Shown here: one piece after another, positions 1 through 8,898 of the stretch
Layout of the letters: the number at the start of each line of letters is the position of its first letter
How positions within the stretch are numbered: the first letter of the stretch is position 1
Source: Arthrobacter sp. JZ12
Lineage (GTDB): Bacteria; Actinomycetota; Actinomycetes; Actinomycetales; Micrococcaceae
Direction: 5' to 3'
NCBI RefSeq assembly: GCF_035189165.1
Contig: NZ_CP045246.1
Location: 2,976,001 to 3,040,000, forward strand
DNA length: 64,000 nt
Program-made: the position numbers and the translations under genes
The notes under the pieces: model-generated
What the model saw: only the letters and a program-made list of their open reading frames with translations
Database searches by the model: none
Told to the model about the DNA's origin: nothing

Positions 1-1
1 T

Positions 2-817
2 GCGAAGCGGGTGAATACCCCTTCACTACAGATGGTAGGCATCAAGCTGGTACTCGACGGCGTGATCGACAGCTGCACTGCGGCCATGAAGGAGCCGTAT
101 TTCGACGGCACCGTGGGGCAGCCGATCTGGGACCGTGAGGCCCTCACTCCGGTGGTGGCCGCAGCGGACGCCGCCGGGCTGCAGATCGCGATCCATGCCA
201 TCGGGGACGAGGCCTCGGATATTGGCCTTGACGCACTGGAGGAGGCGTTCCGCCGCAACGGCGAACGGGATCGGCGCCACCGCATCGAACACCTCGAGAC
301 CGTGACGGTGGAGAACGTGAAGCGGCTGGCCCGGTTGGGTGTTGTCGCTTCCATGCAGCCGGTCCACGCAGACCCGGCGATTCAGGAAAACTGGCGCGCC
401 ATGCTCGGCGATGACCGGATCAACCGTGGCTTCCCGTGGACCGAGTTCACCGACGCGGGCGCAACACTGGCTCTGAGCACCGATGCCCCCACCGCGCCGC
501 ACTATCCACTGCCCAACATGTACATCGCGTCCACCCGCAAGTCGGCCCTCGATCCGACGCTGCCCGCAAACCTGCCCGAGTATGCCCTGCCGCTCGAAGA
601 CGCCCTGCAGCATGCCACGCGGGACGCCGCCTACTCCTGCCGGGCCGAGCACCAGGCAGGCTGTATCGCGGCAGGTTACCTGGCCGACTTCGTGGTTCTC
701 GAGACGAACCCCCTAAATGAGGACCCGGAGGGCCTCCTTACCAACCAGCCCGCGCTCGTGGTGGCCGACGGCGTCGTTCGCTTCCGCGCGTCCGCACCCG
801 CCCACGCAACTGCCTAA
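2..817 (+). CDS. Amidohydrolase family 3 (YtcJ-like), 5'-truncated by window edge
   Basis: This is the C-terminal ~270 residues of a metal-dependent amidohydrolase of the YtcJ-like branch, TIM-barrel enzymes that hydrolyse amide or related bonds. Visible landmarks are HAIGD (metal-binding His), HRIEH (second His) and STDAPTAPH (late catalytic Asp), followed by the tail GYLADFVVLETNP typical of composite-domain amidohydrolases. The frame is open to base 2, so the true start lies before the window. The GTG at 11 is not accepted as a start because the family normally has about 500-550 residues. The substrate cannot be told. A strong hairpin follows the stop codon. Confidence 0.88.
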   Translation, partial: AKRVNTPSLQMVGIKLVLDGVIDSCTAAMKEPYFDGTVGQPIWDREALTPVVAAADAAGLQIAIHAIGDEASDIGLDALEEAFRRNGERDRRHRIEHLETVTVENVKRLARLGVVASMQPVHADPAIQENWRAMLGDDRINRGFPWTEFTDAGATLALSTDAPTAPHYPLPNMYIASTRKSALDPTLPANLPEYALPLEDALQHATRDAAYSCRAEHQAGCIAAGYLADFVVLETNPLNEDPEGLLTNQPALVVADGVVRFRASAPAHATA

Positions 818-825
818 AGACCAAT

Positions 826-881
826 CGGGCGGGCGCTTATAACCTTTCGCCGGAGGCGAGGTGGTTATAAGCGCCCGCTCG
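826..881. terminator. Nested long hairpin after the amidohydrolase gene
   Basis: The arms at 826-844 and 863-881 pair over 19 bases with one mismatch; the inner 16 are perfect. The 18-base loop contains a second perfect hairpin (tcgcc/ggcga), so the whole could form a branched structure. It begins 8 bases after the amidohydrolase stop codon, which suits transcription termination, although there is no long T-run. Confidence 0.6.
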
Positions 882-968
882 ATGCAGGTTGACTACGGAA
901 TGAGACGTGGGGTGACGTCGAATTTGGCCCCCGTCTTTTCCCATGCTCGGATCCGTAGCCTGAGCGCC

Positions 969-1340
969 ATGTCCAAACACAAGCGTCCGCCCCTTGTGAA
1001 CCTGAAGGTGCTGCACCAACTCGAAGACGAGTTCGGAGATCCGGGCCCTGCGCACACTTTTGTGCAGGACTTCGTGGATTTCTGGGACGAGCGGTACCTC
1101 CGCCTGGTTGAAGCAGTGCGTTCCCGGGACACGAACGCAACACACGAGGCGATTCGCAGCGTGCGGATTTCCTCGTCAATGGTTGGCGCCTCGAGGCTGG
1201 CCGAGTTGGCTGGCGACCTGGAGTCGAACCTGAAACGCGGCAACCTGGATGCCGTGGCCCACGCGCTTCCCCAGGTCAAGGACTGCGGTGCCGCAACCAT
1301 CACCAAGCTCACCACGAAGTACATCAACTCCGAGTGGTGA
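969..1340 (+). CDS. Hpt-domain-like protein lacking the phospho-accepting histidine
   Basis: A 123-residue, probably cytoplasmic protein. Hpt domains are four-helix bundles that pass phosphoryl groups between histidine kinases and response regulators. Residues ~60-90 carry the Hpt helix pattern ending SSSMVGASRLAELAGDLE, matching the family pattern HxLKG...GA.RLA..LE. At the position where the phospho-His is expected (three residues before the conserved Lys/Arg) there is Arg, and the following Gly is Ile. It may therefore be a non-phosphorylated Hpt-fold protein, or my alignment may be shifted by one turn. The ATG at 969 is preferred over upstream starts because the family resemblance begins after it and a TAGCCT -10-like box lies 7 bases upstream (956-961). 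No kinase or response regulator is adjacent. Confidence 0.68.
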   Translation: MSKHKRPPLVNLKVLHQLEDEFGDPGPAHTFVQDFVDFWDERYLRLVEAVRSRDTNATHEAIRSVRISSSMVGASRLAELAGDLESNLKRGNLDAVAHALPQVKDCGAATITKLTTKYINSEW

Positions 1341-1376
1341 TCCTGTAGCGGGTATGCGGTCCGACAGAATGTATGC

Positions 1377-2237
1377 GTGCCTCAAGTCTCCGTCCCGGCC
1401 CCCGCCCTGATGATCACGGCTGTGCTCTCCGTCCAATTCGGGGCCGCGCTTGCGCGCACCCAGTTCGACGCCGTCGGCCCCACCGGCGCCGTGCTCCTGC
1501 GCCTGTTTTTCGGCGCGCTCATTCTCCTGGCCGCTGTGCGCCCGCGGGTCGGATCCTGGAAGCGCGAACAGTGGGCGGCCGCCGCGGTGCTGGGCGTGGC
1601 GCTTGCCGGAATGAACAGCCTGATCTACCTGGCCATCGGGATCATCCCGATCGGCGTGGCCGTCACCCTCGAATTCACCGGCCCCCTGTTGTTGGCGCTA
1701 GTGCAGACCCGCCGCCTCGCCGACGCGTTGTGGGCGCTGTTGGCGTTCGCGGGGGTCCTTCTTCTCGGGGCCGACGGCGGCGGCGACCTCCCCCTGCCCG
1801 GCATACTCTTCGCGCTCGGTGCCGGCGCGTTCTGGGTGCTTTACATCCTTGCGAGCGCCCGTGTAGGGAAGCTGGTTCCCGGTGTTGGCGGCCTGGCGGT
1901 GTCCATGGCGATCGGCGCGGTCCTCGCGTTGCCGTTCGGCACGACGGCAGCAGCCGGCGGAGTGCTGGGCTCCCCTCTGGTCCTGCCCGTCTTTGTCGCG
2001 GTTGCCCTACTGTCGAGCGCACTCCCCTATGCCCTGGAGATGCTTGCCCTCCGACGGCTGTCCACCCGGGTCTTCGGGGTGCTGTCGGCCTTGGGCCCGG
2101 CCATGGCCGCCGTGGCCGGTTTGCTGGTTCTCGGGCAGACACTTGGCGCACGTGAACTGGTGGCCCTGGCGCTCGTGACGGTGGCTTCCGTCGGCGTTAC
2201 GGTCGGCGTACGACTCAGGCGCTCGCGCGGCGGATGA
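1377..2237 (+). CDS. EamA/RhtA-type inner membrane exporter
   Basis: A 286-residue integral membrane protein of the drug/metabolite transporter superfamily (EamA, RhtA-like). Such proteins have ten transmembrane helices from two repeated EamA units and export amino acids or similar metabolites. The sequence is nearly all hydrophobic segments divided by short polar loops; the first repeat includes the typical ALARTQFDAVGPTGAVLLR stretch and the second starts near residue 150. The start is GTG at 1377 with a CAGAAT -10-like box 6 bases upstream (1365-1370), suggesting a leaderless transcript. The 3' end overlaps the convergent ROK regulator gene by 23 bases. The substrate is unknown. Confidence 0.85.
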   Translation: MPQVSVPAPALMITAVLSVQFGAALARTQFDAVGPTGAVLLRLFFGALILLAAVRPRVGSWKREQWAAAAVLGVALAGMNSLIYLAIGIIPIGVAVTLEFTGPLLLALVQTRRLADALWALLAFAGVLLLGADGGGDLPLPGILFALGAGAFWVLYILASARVGKLVPGVGGLAVSMAIGAVLALPFGTTAAAGGVLGSPLVLPVFVAVALLSSALPYALEMLALRRLSTRVFGVLSALGPAMAAVAGLLVLGQTLGARELVALALVTVASVGVTVGVRLRRSRGG

Positions 2238-3390
2238 CCCGTGGCTCGGCGAGGAGTTCCGCGAACACCGCCTCTGCAGCGCCCACCAGCAGGAGTTCGC
2301 TCCCGAGCGCCGCCCGCTCCACCCGAACCTCCGAACCCAGCCCGCCCACGGGTTCCCTCCGGACAGCTTCCGCGAGCCGGTTACCACCTGCGGCCAGCAG
2401 AACGCCAAGGAACCCGCCCAGCACAATGGCCTGCGGGTTGAATGCGTTGACGAGGTTGCTGAGCGCGATCGAGAGCATGTCAGTCTGGCGGCGCACTTCC
2501 CGAGCGGCAGGAAGTGACCCGTCCGAGCTCAATGCCTCCTCGAGCTGGTCGGCGTCGGCCTGCTCGAGGTTCAGGACTCCGAGCAAGCGCTCAAGATTGA
2601 CCTCGGTCTCGAGGCAACCACGCCGTCCGCAGTGGCACGGGGTTCCGTCCGGACGGATGACCATATGCCCGAATTCACCGGCATATCCGGACGCTCCCGT
2701 GAGAGGCATTCCGTTCACTATGGCGCCACCACCAATTCCGGACGCACTGCCGTTGAGATACAACGCATGGTCGTACCCGGCCGCGGCACCGAAAATGCTC
2801 TCCGCCTGGGTGCCTAACGTTGCGTCGTTCGCGGCTACTGTCGGCAGGTCCAGGGCACGCTGGAAAGGCTCGACGACGTCGACGTCGGACCAGCCAAGAT
2901 GCGGCGCAAGGCGCACCTGGCCGCTGGCTGCATTGACCAGGCCCGGGATTGCCAGGCCGGCGCCGGCGATGTGGTCGAAACCTGCCAACTCGACGGATAG
3001 GCCTTCCACTACGGCCCGGGTAATATTGACTGCTTCGGTGAGCGACGGAATCGCCTGTGTCTGGTAGCGGATGCGACGGTGCACTTTCCCTCCGAGCCCC
3101 ACGATCCCGACCGTCACGGCGTCCACGTCGGGATTGACAGCGAGGGCAACAACGCGCTCGTTGGCGTGAACCAGGGGGCTCGGCCTGCCAACGCGCGCGG
3201 CACCCGAGTCCGTCTCGTACACCAAGTCGAGTCCGGCCAGTTCCCCGACCAGCGCGCCGATTGTAGACCTGGTCAATCCCGAGCGGGAGGTCAGCGCAGC
3301 CCTGGTCAGCGGTCCGTGCCGGTGCGCCGCGCCCAGAACCGCGGCGAGATTTCGACGGCGCAGTTCCTCCGTCCCACTCCGCTCAACCAT
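2215..3390 (-). CDS. ROK-family repressor, probable xylose regulator (XylR type)
   Basis: A 391-residue transcription factor: an N-terminal winged helix-turn-helix (residues ~10-65, containing [20 protein letters not shown]) fused to a ROK sugar-kinase-like domain. The ROK part has the zinc motif [19 protein letters not shown] and the glycine-rich loops of the family; such repressors bind a sugar and leave the operator. It is divergent from xylA-xylB with 140 bases between, the arrangement of XylR-type repressors, so control of xylose use is the likely role. The start at 3390 is chosen over 3429 because AAGGAGG stands ~8 bases upstream of it on this strand. The 3' end overlaps the convergent EamA gene. 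Confidence 0.86.
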   Translation of the reverse strand: MVERSGTEELRRRNLAAVLGAAHRHGPLTRAALTSRSGLTRSTIGALVGELAGLDLVYETDSGAARVGRPSPLVHANERVVALAVNPDVDAVTVGIVGLGGKVHRRIRYQTQAIPSLTEAVNITRAVVEGLSVELAGFDHIAGAGLAIPGLVNAASGQVRLAPHLGWSDVDVVEPFQRALDLPTVAANDATLGTQAESIFGAAAGYDHALYLNGSASGIGGGAIVNGMPLTGASGYAGEFGHMVIRPDGTPCHCGRRGCLETEVNLERLLGVLNLEQADADQLEEALSSDGSLPAAREVRRQTDMLSIALSNLVNAFNPQAIVLGGFLGVLLAAGGNRLAEAVRREPVGGLGSEVRVERAALGSELLLVGAAEAVFAELLAEPRVIRRASA

Positions 3391-3530
3391 GCCCCACTCC
3401 TCCTTTTGTACTGAACGCAAACTTAGCACTGGATGAACGAAACCTGACCTTATCGACCATTGACGGTTCCACCAGCAGGGCTATATGTTTTAGTCACGAA
3501 CTTATTACTTCAACTCATCGGAGAGTACGC
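3391..3530. promoter_or_regulatory. Divergent xylR-xylA control region
   Basis: Towards xylA there is a -35-like TTGACG (3460-3465) and a -10-like TATGTT (3484-3489), spacing 18. Just downstream lies an AT-rich stretch around 3489-3510 containing TAGTCACGAACTTA. A related sequence, GAACGCAAACTTAG, sits at 3413-3426 near the repressor start. In the minus orientation both read AAGTT(T/C)G, which recalls ROK XylR operator halves. A GGAGAG ribosome-binding site precedes the xylA ATG. Operator assignment is inference. Confidence 0.5.
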
Positions 3531-4721
3531 ATGACCCCCCAGCCCACACCCGCTGACCGTTTCACCTTCGGGCTCTGGACCGTCGGATGGACCGGCGCCG
3601 ACCCATTCGGAACCGAGACCCGCGCTCCGCTGGATCCCGTCGAGGCCGTTCACCGTCTCTCTCAGCTCGGCGCCTACGGCATCACCTTCCACGACAACGA
3701 CCTGGTCCCCTTCGGCGCCACTGCTCAGGAGCGCGAGAGCATCCTAGCCAGCTTCAAGGGCGCACTCGATGAGACCGGCCTCAAGGTTCCGATGGTCACT
3801 ACCAACCTGTTCAGCCACCCGGTGTTCAAGGACGGCGGCTTCACGAGCAATGACCGGTCCATCCGTCGCTTCGCCCTGCGCAAGGTGCTCACCAACGTTG
3901 ATCTCGCCGCCGAGCTGGGTGCCGAGACCTTCGTGATGTGGGGCGGCCGAGAAGGAGCCGAGTACGACGGCTCCAAGGACTTCGCCGCAGCCTTCGACCG
4001 CATGAGGGAGGGCGTGGACACGGTAGCCGGCTACATCAAGGAGAAGGGCTACGGGCTGCGCATCGCTCTGGAGCCCAAGCCGAACGAACCGCGCGGCGAC
4101 ATCTTCCTGCCCACCGTCGGACATGCCCTGGCCTTCATCTCCGAGCTGGAGCACGGCGACATCGTGGGCCTGAACCCTGAAACCGGCCATGAGCAGATGG
4201 CGGGCCTGAACTTCACCCACGGCATTGCGCAGGCGCTTTGGGCGGGCAAGCTCTTCCACATCGACCTCAACGGGCAGAAGGGCATCAAGTACGACCAGGA
4301 CCTCGTCTTCGGCCACGGCGACCTCTCCAGCGCCTTCTTCACGGTTGACCTCCTCGAGAACGGCTTCCCCAACGGCGGTCCGCGCTACGAAGGTCCCCGC
4401 CACTTCGACTACAAGGCCTCCCGCACCGACGGCTACGACGGCGTTTGGGAGTCCGCACGCGCCAACATGGCCATGTACCTCCTTCTCAAGGAGCGGGCCC
4501 TTGCCTTCCGCGCCGATCCGGAAGTACAGGAAGCGCTGCAGACGGCTGGCGTCGTCGAACTGGCAGAGCCCACGCTTGCAGCGGGCGAAAGCACCGCGGA
4601 CCTGCTCGCCGACCGCGCATCCTTCGAGGATTTCGACGCCGTCAAGGCTTCGGAGCGCTCCTTCGCGTTCATCCGCCTGAACCAGTTGGCTATGGAGCAC
4701 CTGCTCGGCGCACGTTCCTAA
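3531..4721 (+). CDS. xylA: Xylose isomerase
   Basis: A 396-residue xylose (glucose) isomerase that converts D-xylose to D-xylulose in the cytoplasm as a metal-dependent TIM-barrel tetramer. It matches the shorter class I actinobacterial enzymes (~390 residues). Visible active-site residues are His54 and Asp57 in FHDND, the [11 protein letters not shown] strand, Glu181 and Lys183 in [23 protein letters not shown] with a metal-site Glu, and [19 protein letters not shown] with the late metal ligands. The ATG at 3531 follows GGAGAG. It is the first gene of a two-gene operon with xylB (28-base gap) and is divergent from the ROK repressor, so xylose induction is likely. Confidence 0.97.
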   Translation: MTPQPTPADRFTFGLWTVGWTGADPFGTETRAPLDPVEAVHRLSQLGAYGITFHDNDLVPFGATAQERESILASFKGALDETGLKVPMVTTNLFSHPVFKDGGFTSNDRSIRRFALRKVLTNVDLAAELGAETFVMWGGREGAEYDGSKDFAAAFDRMREGVDTVAGYIKEKGYGLRIALEPKPNEPRGDIFLPTVGHALAFISELEHGDIVGLNPETGHEQMAGLNFTHGIAQALWAGKLFHIDLNGQKGIKYDQDLVFGHGDLSSAFFTVDLLENGFPNGGPRYEGPRHFDYKASRTDGYDGVWESARANMAMYLLLKERALAFRADPEVQEALQTAGVVELAEPTLAAGESTADLLADRASFEDFDAVKASERSFAFIRLNQLAMEHLLGARS

Positions 4722-4749
4722 GCGCGCACCCACAATCGGAAGGAAAGTC

Positions 4750-6138
4750 ATGGCACTGGTCGCGGGAGTGGACAGCTCCACTCAGTCCTGCAAGGTGGTC
4801 ATCCGGGACGCCGACACCGGCGAACTTGTACGTAGCGGTTCGGCCAGGCATCCTGCCGGCACCGAGGTACACCCGGATGCCTGGTGGTCTGCCCTGCAGG
4901 AGGCGATCGAGGCGGCAGGCGGGTTCGACGACGTCGCCGCCGTCTCGGTCGGCGGCCAGCAGCACGGGATGGTGTGTCTGGATAGCACGGGCGAGGTGGT
5001 CCGCCCCGCCCTGCTGTGGAATGACACGCGCTCGGCGGAGGCGGCAGCGACACTGACGGCGGAGCGGGGCGCCCAGTGGTGGGCGGAGGCCACGGGAACG
5101 GTGCCGGTGGCCTCGCTCACCGCCACCAAGCTGCGTTGGCTGGCTGAACACGAGCCGGAGAACGCTGCCCGCACCGCCGCCGTCTGCCTTCCGCACGACT
5201 GGCTGAGCTGGCGCCTCGCCGGACACGGGCCGGGATCCGGGCTGGAGGGGCTGGCAGCCCTGGCGACTGACCGGTCCGATGCTTCCGGCACCGGCTACTG
5301 GTCCGCCTCCGACGGGTACCTCGCCGAAGTCCTCGAGGCCACTCTCGGCCAGGCGCCCATCCTTCCGGAGGTGCTCGATCCGTCCGGCTCCCGCAAGGCG
5401 CCGGACGGACTGGTCATCGCCGCGGGCTGCGGTGACAATGCCGGCGCCGCTCTGGGCGTCGGCGCGGTGGAGGGCGACGTCGTCGTCTCGGTGGGCACGT
5501 CGGGCACCGTGTTCGCGGTGTCCGACCGGCCGACGTCGGACCCGACCGGTTTGGTGGCCGGGTTCGCCGACGCGACGGGCAACTATCTGCCGCTGGTGTG
5601 CACCCTCAACGCCACGCTGGTGCTCGACGCGACTGCCCGGCTGCTCGGCGTGGATCACGAGGAGTTCTCGCGGCTGGCCCTCAAGGCTCCCGCCGGGGCC
5701 GAGGGCCTCACCCTGATCCCCTACTTCTCGGGGGAACGCACGCCGAACCTGCCGGATGCCACCGGGTCGTTGCACGGCCTGACCCTCACCAACTACACGC
5801 CTGAGAACCTCGCCCGCGCAGCGATCGAGGGCATCGCCTGCTCGCTCGCGGACGGGCTGAAGGCCCTCACGGACACCGGGGTGAAGCCGCAGCGCCTCAT
5901 CCTGGTGGGCGGCGGCGCGCGGTCCGAGGCACTACGGCAGTCAGTGGCGGGCATCTTCGGCCTGCCGGTCGTGGTTCCCAGCCCGGGAGAGTACGTGGCC
6001 GACGGCGCTGCCCGCCAGGCGGCCGGGGCCCTCACCGGCGCGCTGCCTACCTGGCAGACCAACGACGTCGAGCACGTTGAAGCAGCACCGACGCCGGAGG
6101 TGTTGGAGCGCTACCGCTCGATTGCCTTGAACCGGTAG
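4750..6138 (+). CDS. xylB: Xylulokinase
   Basis: A 462-residue FGGY-family sugar kinase that phosphorylates D-xylulose to xylulose 5-phosphate, feeding the pentose phosphate pathway. The N-terminal phosphate-binding motif VDSSTQSCK is at residues 7-15, [11 protein letters not shown] gives the substrate-loop signature, [11 protein letters not shown] the second-domain Asp region, and [10 protein letters not shown] plus [14 protein letters not shown] the C-terminal FGGY and ATP-binding segments. Length fits actinobacterial XylB. The ATG follows GGAAGGAAAG. It is cotranscribed with xylA, with no hairpin between them. Confidence 0.96.
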   Translation: MALVAGVDSSTQSCKVVIRDADTGELVRSGSARHPAGTEVHPDAWWSALQEAIEAAGGFDDVAAVSVGGQQHGMVCLDSTGEVVRPALLWNDTRSAEAAATLTAERGAQWWAEATGTVPVASLTATKLRWLAEHEPENAARTAAVCLPHDWLSWRLAGHGPGSGLEGLAALATDRSDASGTGYWSASDGYLAEVLEATLGQAPILPEVLDPSGSRKAPDGLVIAAGCGDNAGAALGVGAVEGDVVVSVGTSGTVFAVSDRPTSDPTGLVAGFADATGNYLPLVCTLNATLVLDATARLLGVDHEEFSRLALKAPAGAEGLTLIPYFSGERTPNLPDATGSLHGLTLTNYTPENLARAAIEGIACSLADGLKALTDTGVKPQRLILVGGGARSEALRQSVAGIFGLPVVVPSPGEYVADGAARQAAGALTGALPTWQTNDVEHVEAAPTPEVLERYRSIALNR

Positions 6139-6177
6139 CGGTGGAATGCGCCGCCGTCGTCCGTGGTTGTCGCGGAT

Positions 6178-7224
6178 ATGAAGCGAATAGGATTCCTCTC
6201 CTTCGGCCACTGGTCACCCGTGGACGGCTCGCGTACCCGCACCGCCCGCGAGTCCCTGCTGCAGGGCATCGAACTCGCTGAGGCGGCCGAGGAACTGGGC
6301 ATCAACGGTGCCTTCTTCCGCGTGCACCACTTCGCCCGGCAGCAGGCCGCGCCCTTCCCCCTTCTGGCCGCGGTTGCTGCGCGGACTTCGCGCATCGAAA
6401 TCGGCACGGGCGTAATCGACATGCGCTACGAGAATCCGCTGTACATGGCTGAGGAAGCAGCGGAGACGGACCTGATCAGCGGCGGCAGGCTGCAGCTGGG
6501 CATCAGCCGGGGATCCCCCGAGCCGGCCCTCAACGGAGCTGCCAACTTCGGCTACGTACCGGCCGACGGCGAAGAGCCCGCCGATATGGCACGTCGGCAT
6601 ACAGAGGTCTTCCGTTACGCAATCACCGGAGCGGGGATCGCCCAGGCCGATCCGCGGCAAGGTGCCGGTTTGCTGCCCATCCAGCCGCACTCCCCGGGCT
6701 TGGAACGGCGCATCTGGTGGGGCGCAGGGACACGGAAGACGGCGGTCTGGGCTGCCGAGCAGGGCATGAACCTGATGAGTTCAACCCTGCTCACAGAAGA
6801 CACCGGCGTTCCCTTCGATCAACTGCAGGCCGAGCAGATCCGCATGTTCCGCGACACGTGGACCGAAGCAGGTCATGACTTCGAACCGCGGGTGTCGGTG
6901 AGCCGCAGCGTCATTCCGATTGCCGACGACGAAGACCGCCAGTACTTCGCGCTCAGCGCACTCCGTGAGACGCGGGACCAGGTGGGCGTGCTCGACGGCG
7001 CCATGTCCCGTTTTGGCAAGAGTTACATCGGCGAGCCCGACCGCATCGCCGAGGAACTGGCCCGTGACGAGGCCGTGCGCGCCGCGGACACCCTCCTGGT
7101 CACCGTCCCTAACCAACTGGGAGTCGACTACAACGCCAAGCTGCTCGGCAACATCGCCGAGCACGTGGCCCCGGCGATCGGGTGGGAACCAGCTTCCGCG
7201 TCCCCGCATGCTTCGGTCGAGTGA
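6178..7224 (+). CDS. LLM-class flavin-dependent oxidoreductase
   Basis: A 348-residue luciferase-like monooxygenase-family protein, a TIM barrel that uses reduced FMN or F420 to oxidise small substrates. Family features are GFLSFGHWSP at the first strand, FFRVHHFARQQAAPFPLLAAVAARTSRIEIGTGV with the cofactor-site His residues, and LISGGRLQLGISRGSPEPA. The start is the ATG at 6178 rather than an upstream GTG, because MKRIGFLSFGHW is the usual N-terminus. It lies 39 bases after xylB in the same direction and could be read through from that operon, but nothing links it to xylose. The substrate is unknown. Confidence 0.87.
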   Translation: MKRIGFLSFGHWSPVDGSRTRTARESLLQGIELAEAAEELGINGAFFRVHHFARQQAAPFPLLAAVAARTSRIEIGTGVIDMRYENPLYMAEEAAETDLISGGRLQLGISRGSPEPALNGAANFGYVPADGEEPADMARRHTEVFRYAITGAGIAQADPRQGAGLLPIQPHSPGLERRIWWGAGTRKTAVWAAEQGMNLMSSTLLTEDTGVPFDQLQAEQIRMFRDTWTEAGHDFEPRVSVSRSVIPIADDEDRQYFALSALRETRDQVGVLDGAMSRFGKSYIGEPDRIAEELARDEAVRAADTLLVTVPNQLGVDYNAKLLGNIAEHVAPAIGWEPASASPHASVE

Positions 7225-7225
7225 A

Positions 7226-7350
7226 CCCGTGACCTCGGCGCTGGAATTGAGGAACAACTCCGCGCCCTGGCTGCGGAGGAACAGCGCATCAAGTACCAGC
7301 GGTTTTCCTCGGCAAGACGCCGCTGATCGGGGTGCGGATGGTCGCGAGCG
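7226..7350 (+). pseudogene. Possible internally deleted remnant of a UPF0303/heme-degrading-domain-like gene
   Basis: After the monooxygenase stop, the same frame reads IEEQLRALAAEEQRIKYQRF, resembling the N-terminus of UPF0303/DUF336-like proteins, then stops. In another frame the next stretch reads VFLGKTPLIGVRMVASG, which looks like a C-terminal segment. The two halves lie next to each other but out of frame, consistent with an internal deletion. No start codon fits. The identification rests on memory of the family and is weak. Confidence 0.3.
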
Positions 7351-7390
7351 GTACCTGGTCCGCCCGCGCTGAACCGTCTAGGCTCCGGTC

Positions 7391-7819
7391 ATGGACCAGC
7401 AGCTGCATTTCATCACGCTCGCTACCGCAGATCTCGACGCCGCGCGTACCTTCTATCGGGACGGCCTCGACTGGGAGGCGGCACTCGACGTTCCCGGTGA
7501 AATCCTCTTCTACCAGGTCGCCCCTGGGCTGCTCCTTGGGTTGTTCGACGCCGGGAAATTCGCAGAGGACCTCGGGCGGGAAGTGCCTCCACCGGTCTCC
7601 GGCGTCACACTGTCCCATAACGTTGCAAGCCCTGAGGACGTGCGGAAGTCTGTGGAGGCACTGCGGGCGGCAGGCGCCGTCGTACTCAAGGAACCGCAGG
7701 AGAGCCGCTTCGGCGGCATCTTCCACGCGCACGTGCAGGACCCCAACGGGGTCATCTGGGAAGTCGCCCACAATCCTGGCTGGCAGGTCGACGACGACGG
7801 CGCGGTCCACCTCGGATAG
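7391..7819 (+). CDS. VOC (glyoxalase/bleomycin-resistance fold) family protein
   Basis: A 142-residue single VOC-domain protein, expected to dimerise and bind a metal. The N-terminus [22 protein letters not shown] (residues 1-22) is the usual first beta-alpha unit with a metal-ligand-type His. The C-terminal [23 protein letters not shown] contains the second ligand region and the terminal Glu. Catalytic role or substrate cannot be told. The ATG at 7391 has TAGGCT at 7379-7384, 6 bases upstream, and no Shine-Dalgarno sequence, so the transcript is probably leaderless. Confidence 0.87.
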   Translation: MDQQLHFITLATADLDAARTFYRDGLDWEAALDVPGEILFYQVAPGLLLGLFDAGKFAEDLGREVPPPVSGVTLSHNVASPEDVRKSVEALRAAGAVVLKEPQESRFGGIFHAHVQDPNGVIWEVAHNPGWQVDDDGAVHLG

Positions 7820-7847
7820 ACCTCCCCTATACGCCTATAGTGGCCAG

Positions 7848-8594
7848 ATGATCGCTGATACCGCCTGGAACGCGGACATCCGTTTCTACTTCGATCCCGT
7901 CTGCCCCTTCGCCTGGATGACCAGCAAATGGATCCGACTGGTGATGGAGGAGCGGGATTACTCGGTCGAGTGGCGGTTCATCTCGCTGCGCCTGCTCAAC
8001 GCGTCGATCGACTATGACTCTCATTTCCCCGAAGGGTACGAGGCAGGGCATACCGCAGGATTGCGCCTGCTGCGCGTTGCGGCCCGCACGCGGCAGGAGC
8101 ACGGGCCCGACGCCGTCGGCGCGCTTTACGCGCGGCTTGGCGCCCACATCTTCGATACAGTGCGGGAGGATGCATCCCAGTCCGGCGCCACGGGACACCA
8201 CGGTACCCGTGAGTTCCTTGAGCCGATCCTTGAGGAGGCGGGTCTGCCGTTGTCGCTGGCGGATGCGCTTGACGACGCCTCTTTCGATGTCGCCATCCAG
8301 GCCGAAACCGATGAAGCGCTTTCGCGTACCGGCAAGGATGTCGGCACTCCGATCATCCACTTCCAGCCGCCGGAGGGCGTGGCGTTCTTCGGACCGGTGA
8401 TCAGTAGGTTGCCCTCACGCAGCGAGGCCGCCCAACTGTGGGATCACGTGGTGGGGCTGGCTCAATTTCCCGGATTCGCTGAGCTGAAGCGGAGCCTGCG
8501 TGAGCGTCCGCAGCTGGCAAGTTTCGGTGTTCCTGACGCCGAGCCCGGCGTGGAGGAAGACTGGCATGGCGGGAGCCGCCGGCAGAAGAAGTAG
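7848..8594 (+). CDS. DsbA/thioredoxin-fold protein, Rv2466c-like, with CPFA active site
   Basis: A 248-residue protein resembling mycobacterial Rv2466c, a mycothiol-dependent DsbA-fold reductase. The N-terminal strand FYFDPVCPFAWMTSKW places Cys19-Pro-Phe-Ala22 exactly where Rv2466c has Cys19-Pro-Trp-Cys22, so the resolving cysteine is missing. A helical insertion follows, and GTPIIHFQPPEGVAFFGPVIS contains the cis-Pro loop (TP). Such single-Cys variants may form mixed disulfides or act in isomerisation rather than disulfide reduction. The ATG at 7848 has TATAGT at 7836-7841, 6 bases upstream, suggesting a leaderless transcript. No signal peptide, so cytoplasmic. Confidence 0.86.
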   Translation: MIADTAWNADIRFYFDPVCPFAWMTSKWIRLVMEERDYSVEWRFISLRLLNASIDYDSHFPEGYEAGHTAGLRLLRVAARTRQEHGPDAVGALYARLGAHIFDTVREDASQSGATGHHGTREFLEPILEEAGLPLSLADALDDASFDVAIQAETDEALSRTGKDVGTPIIHFQPPEGVAFFGPVISRLPSRSEAAQLWDHVVGLAQFPGFAELKRSLRERPQLASFGVPDAEPGVEEDWHGGSRRQKK

Positions 8595-8619
8595 CGCCGG
8601 TCGCACTGCGTGCGAAGGT

Positions 8620-8823
8620 TCAGTCCACAAACTCCGACTGGATCTCGATGAAGTCCCAGTCCCGCGAAGACAAAGTGGTCCCGGAGAGATCCGGTCCGCC
8701 GGCTTCACGAACGGCCGAGGCTGCATCAGGATCGACCAGCTCTGCCCGGAGGTTTTCCCGGAACCATTCCTTGTCGGTGGTATCCAGCAAGACCCACCAC
8801 TGTTCGATGCGAAGCTCTGCCAT
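8620..8823 (-). CDS. Small hypothetical protein
   Basis: A 67-residue acidic, Trp-rich soluble protein starting MAELRIEQWWVLLD and ending SRDWDFIEIQSEFVD. I do not recognise the family. Start at 8823 is chosen because AGGGG lies about 6 bases upstream on this strand and the in-frame extension to 8874 has no ribosome-binding site. It sits convergent to the DsbA-like gene, with 25 bases between stops, and upstream of nothing obviously related. Confidence 0.62.
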   Translation of the reverse strand: MAELRIEQWWVLLDTTDKEWFRENLRAELVDPDAASAVREAGGPDLSGTTLSSRDWDFIEIQSEFVD

Positions 8824-8898
8824 GTTGTACCCCTGACGGATCGGACTGTGGTTCAACGGTAGGCCTGTACGCACACACCATCAAGGGTGCAGCAGCGC

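Noticed and set aside
1373-2155. Arg/Pro-rich frame overlapping the EamA exporter
   Set aside because: Composition is typical of a shifted frame in GC-rich DNA; the EamA frame has clear transmembrane pattern.
3744-4781. Long open frame antisense to xylA
   Set aside because: Shadow of the GC-rich codon pattern; no protein-like motifs, and xylA on the plus strand is unambiguous. The same holds for long antisense frames over malQ (31657-32490), the ThDP enzyme (46096-47250), the baeRF gene (47847-49073) and the flavo-iron-sulfur gene (9826-10650).
7332-7847. N-terminal extension of the DsbA-like gene
   Set aside because: The same frame is open upstream but overlaps the complete VOC gene; its Ser/Arg-rich content is not protein-like and the TATAGT box supports the ATG at 7848.
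8845-8862. tRNA-like string gtggttcaacggtagg
   Set aside because: It resembles a D-arm, but no acceptor stem, anticodon arm or T-arm can be formed around it.
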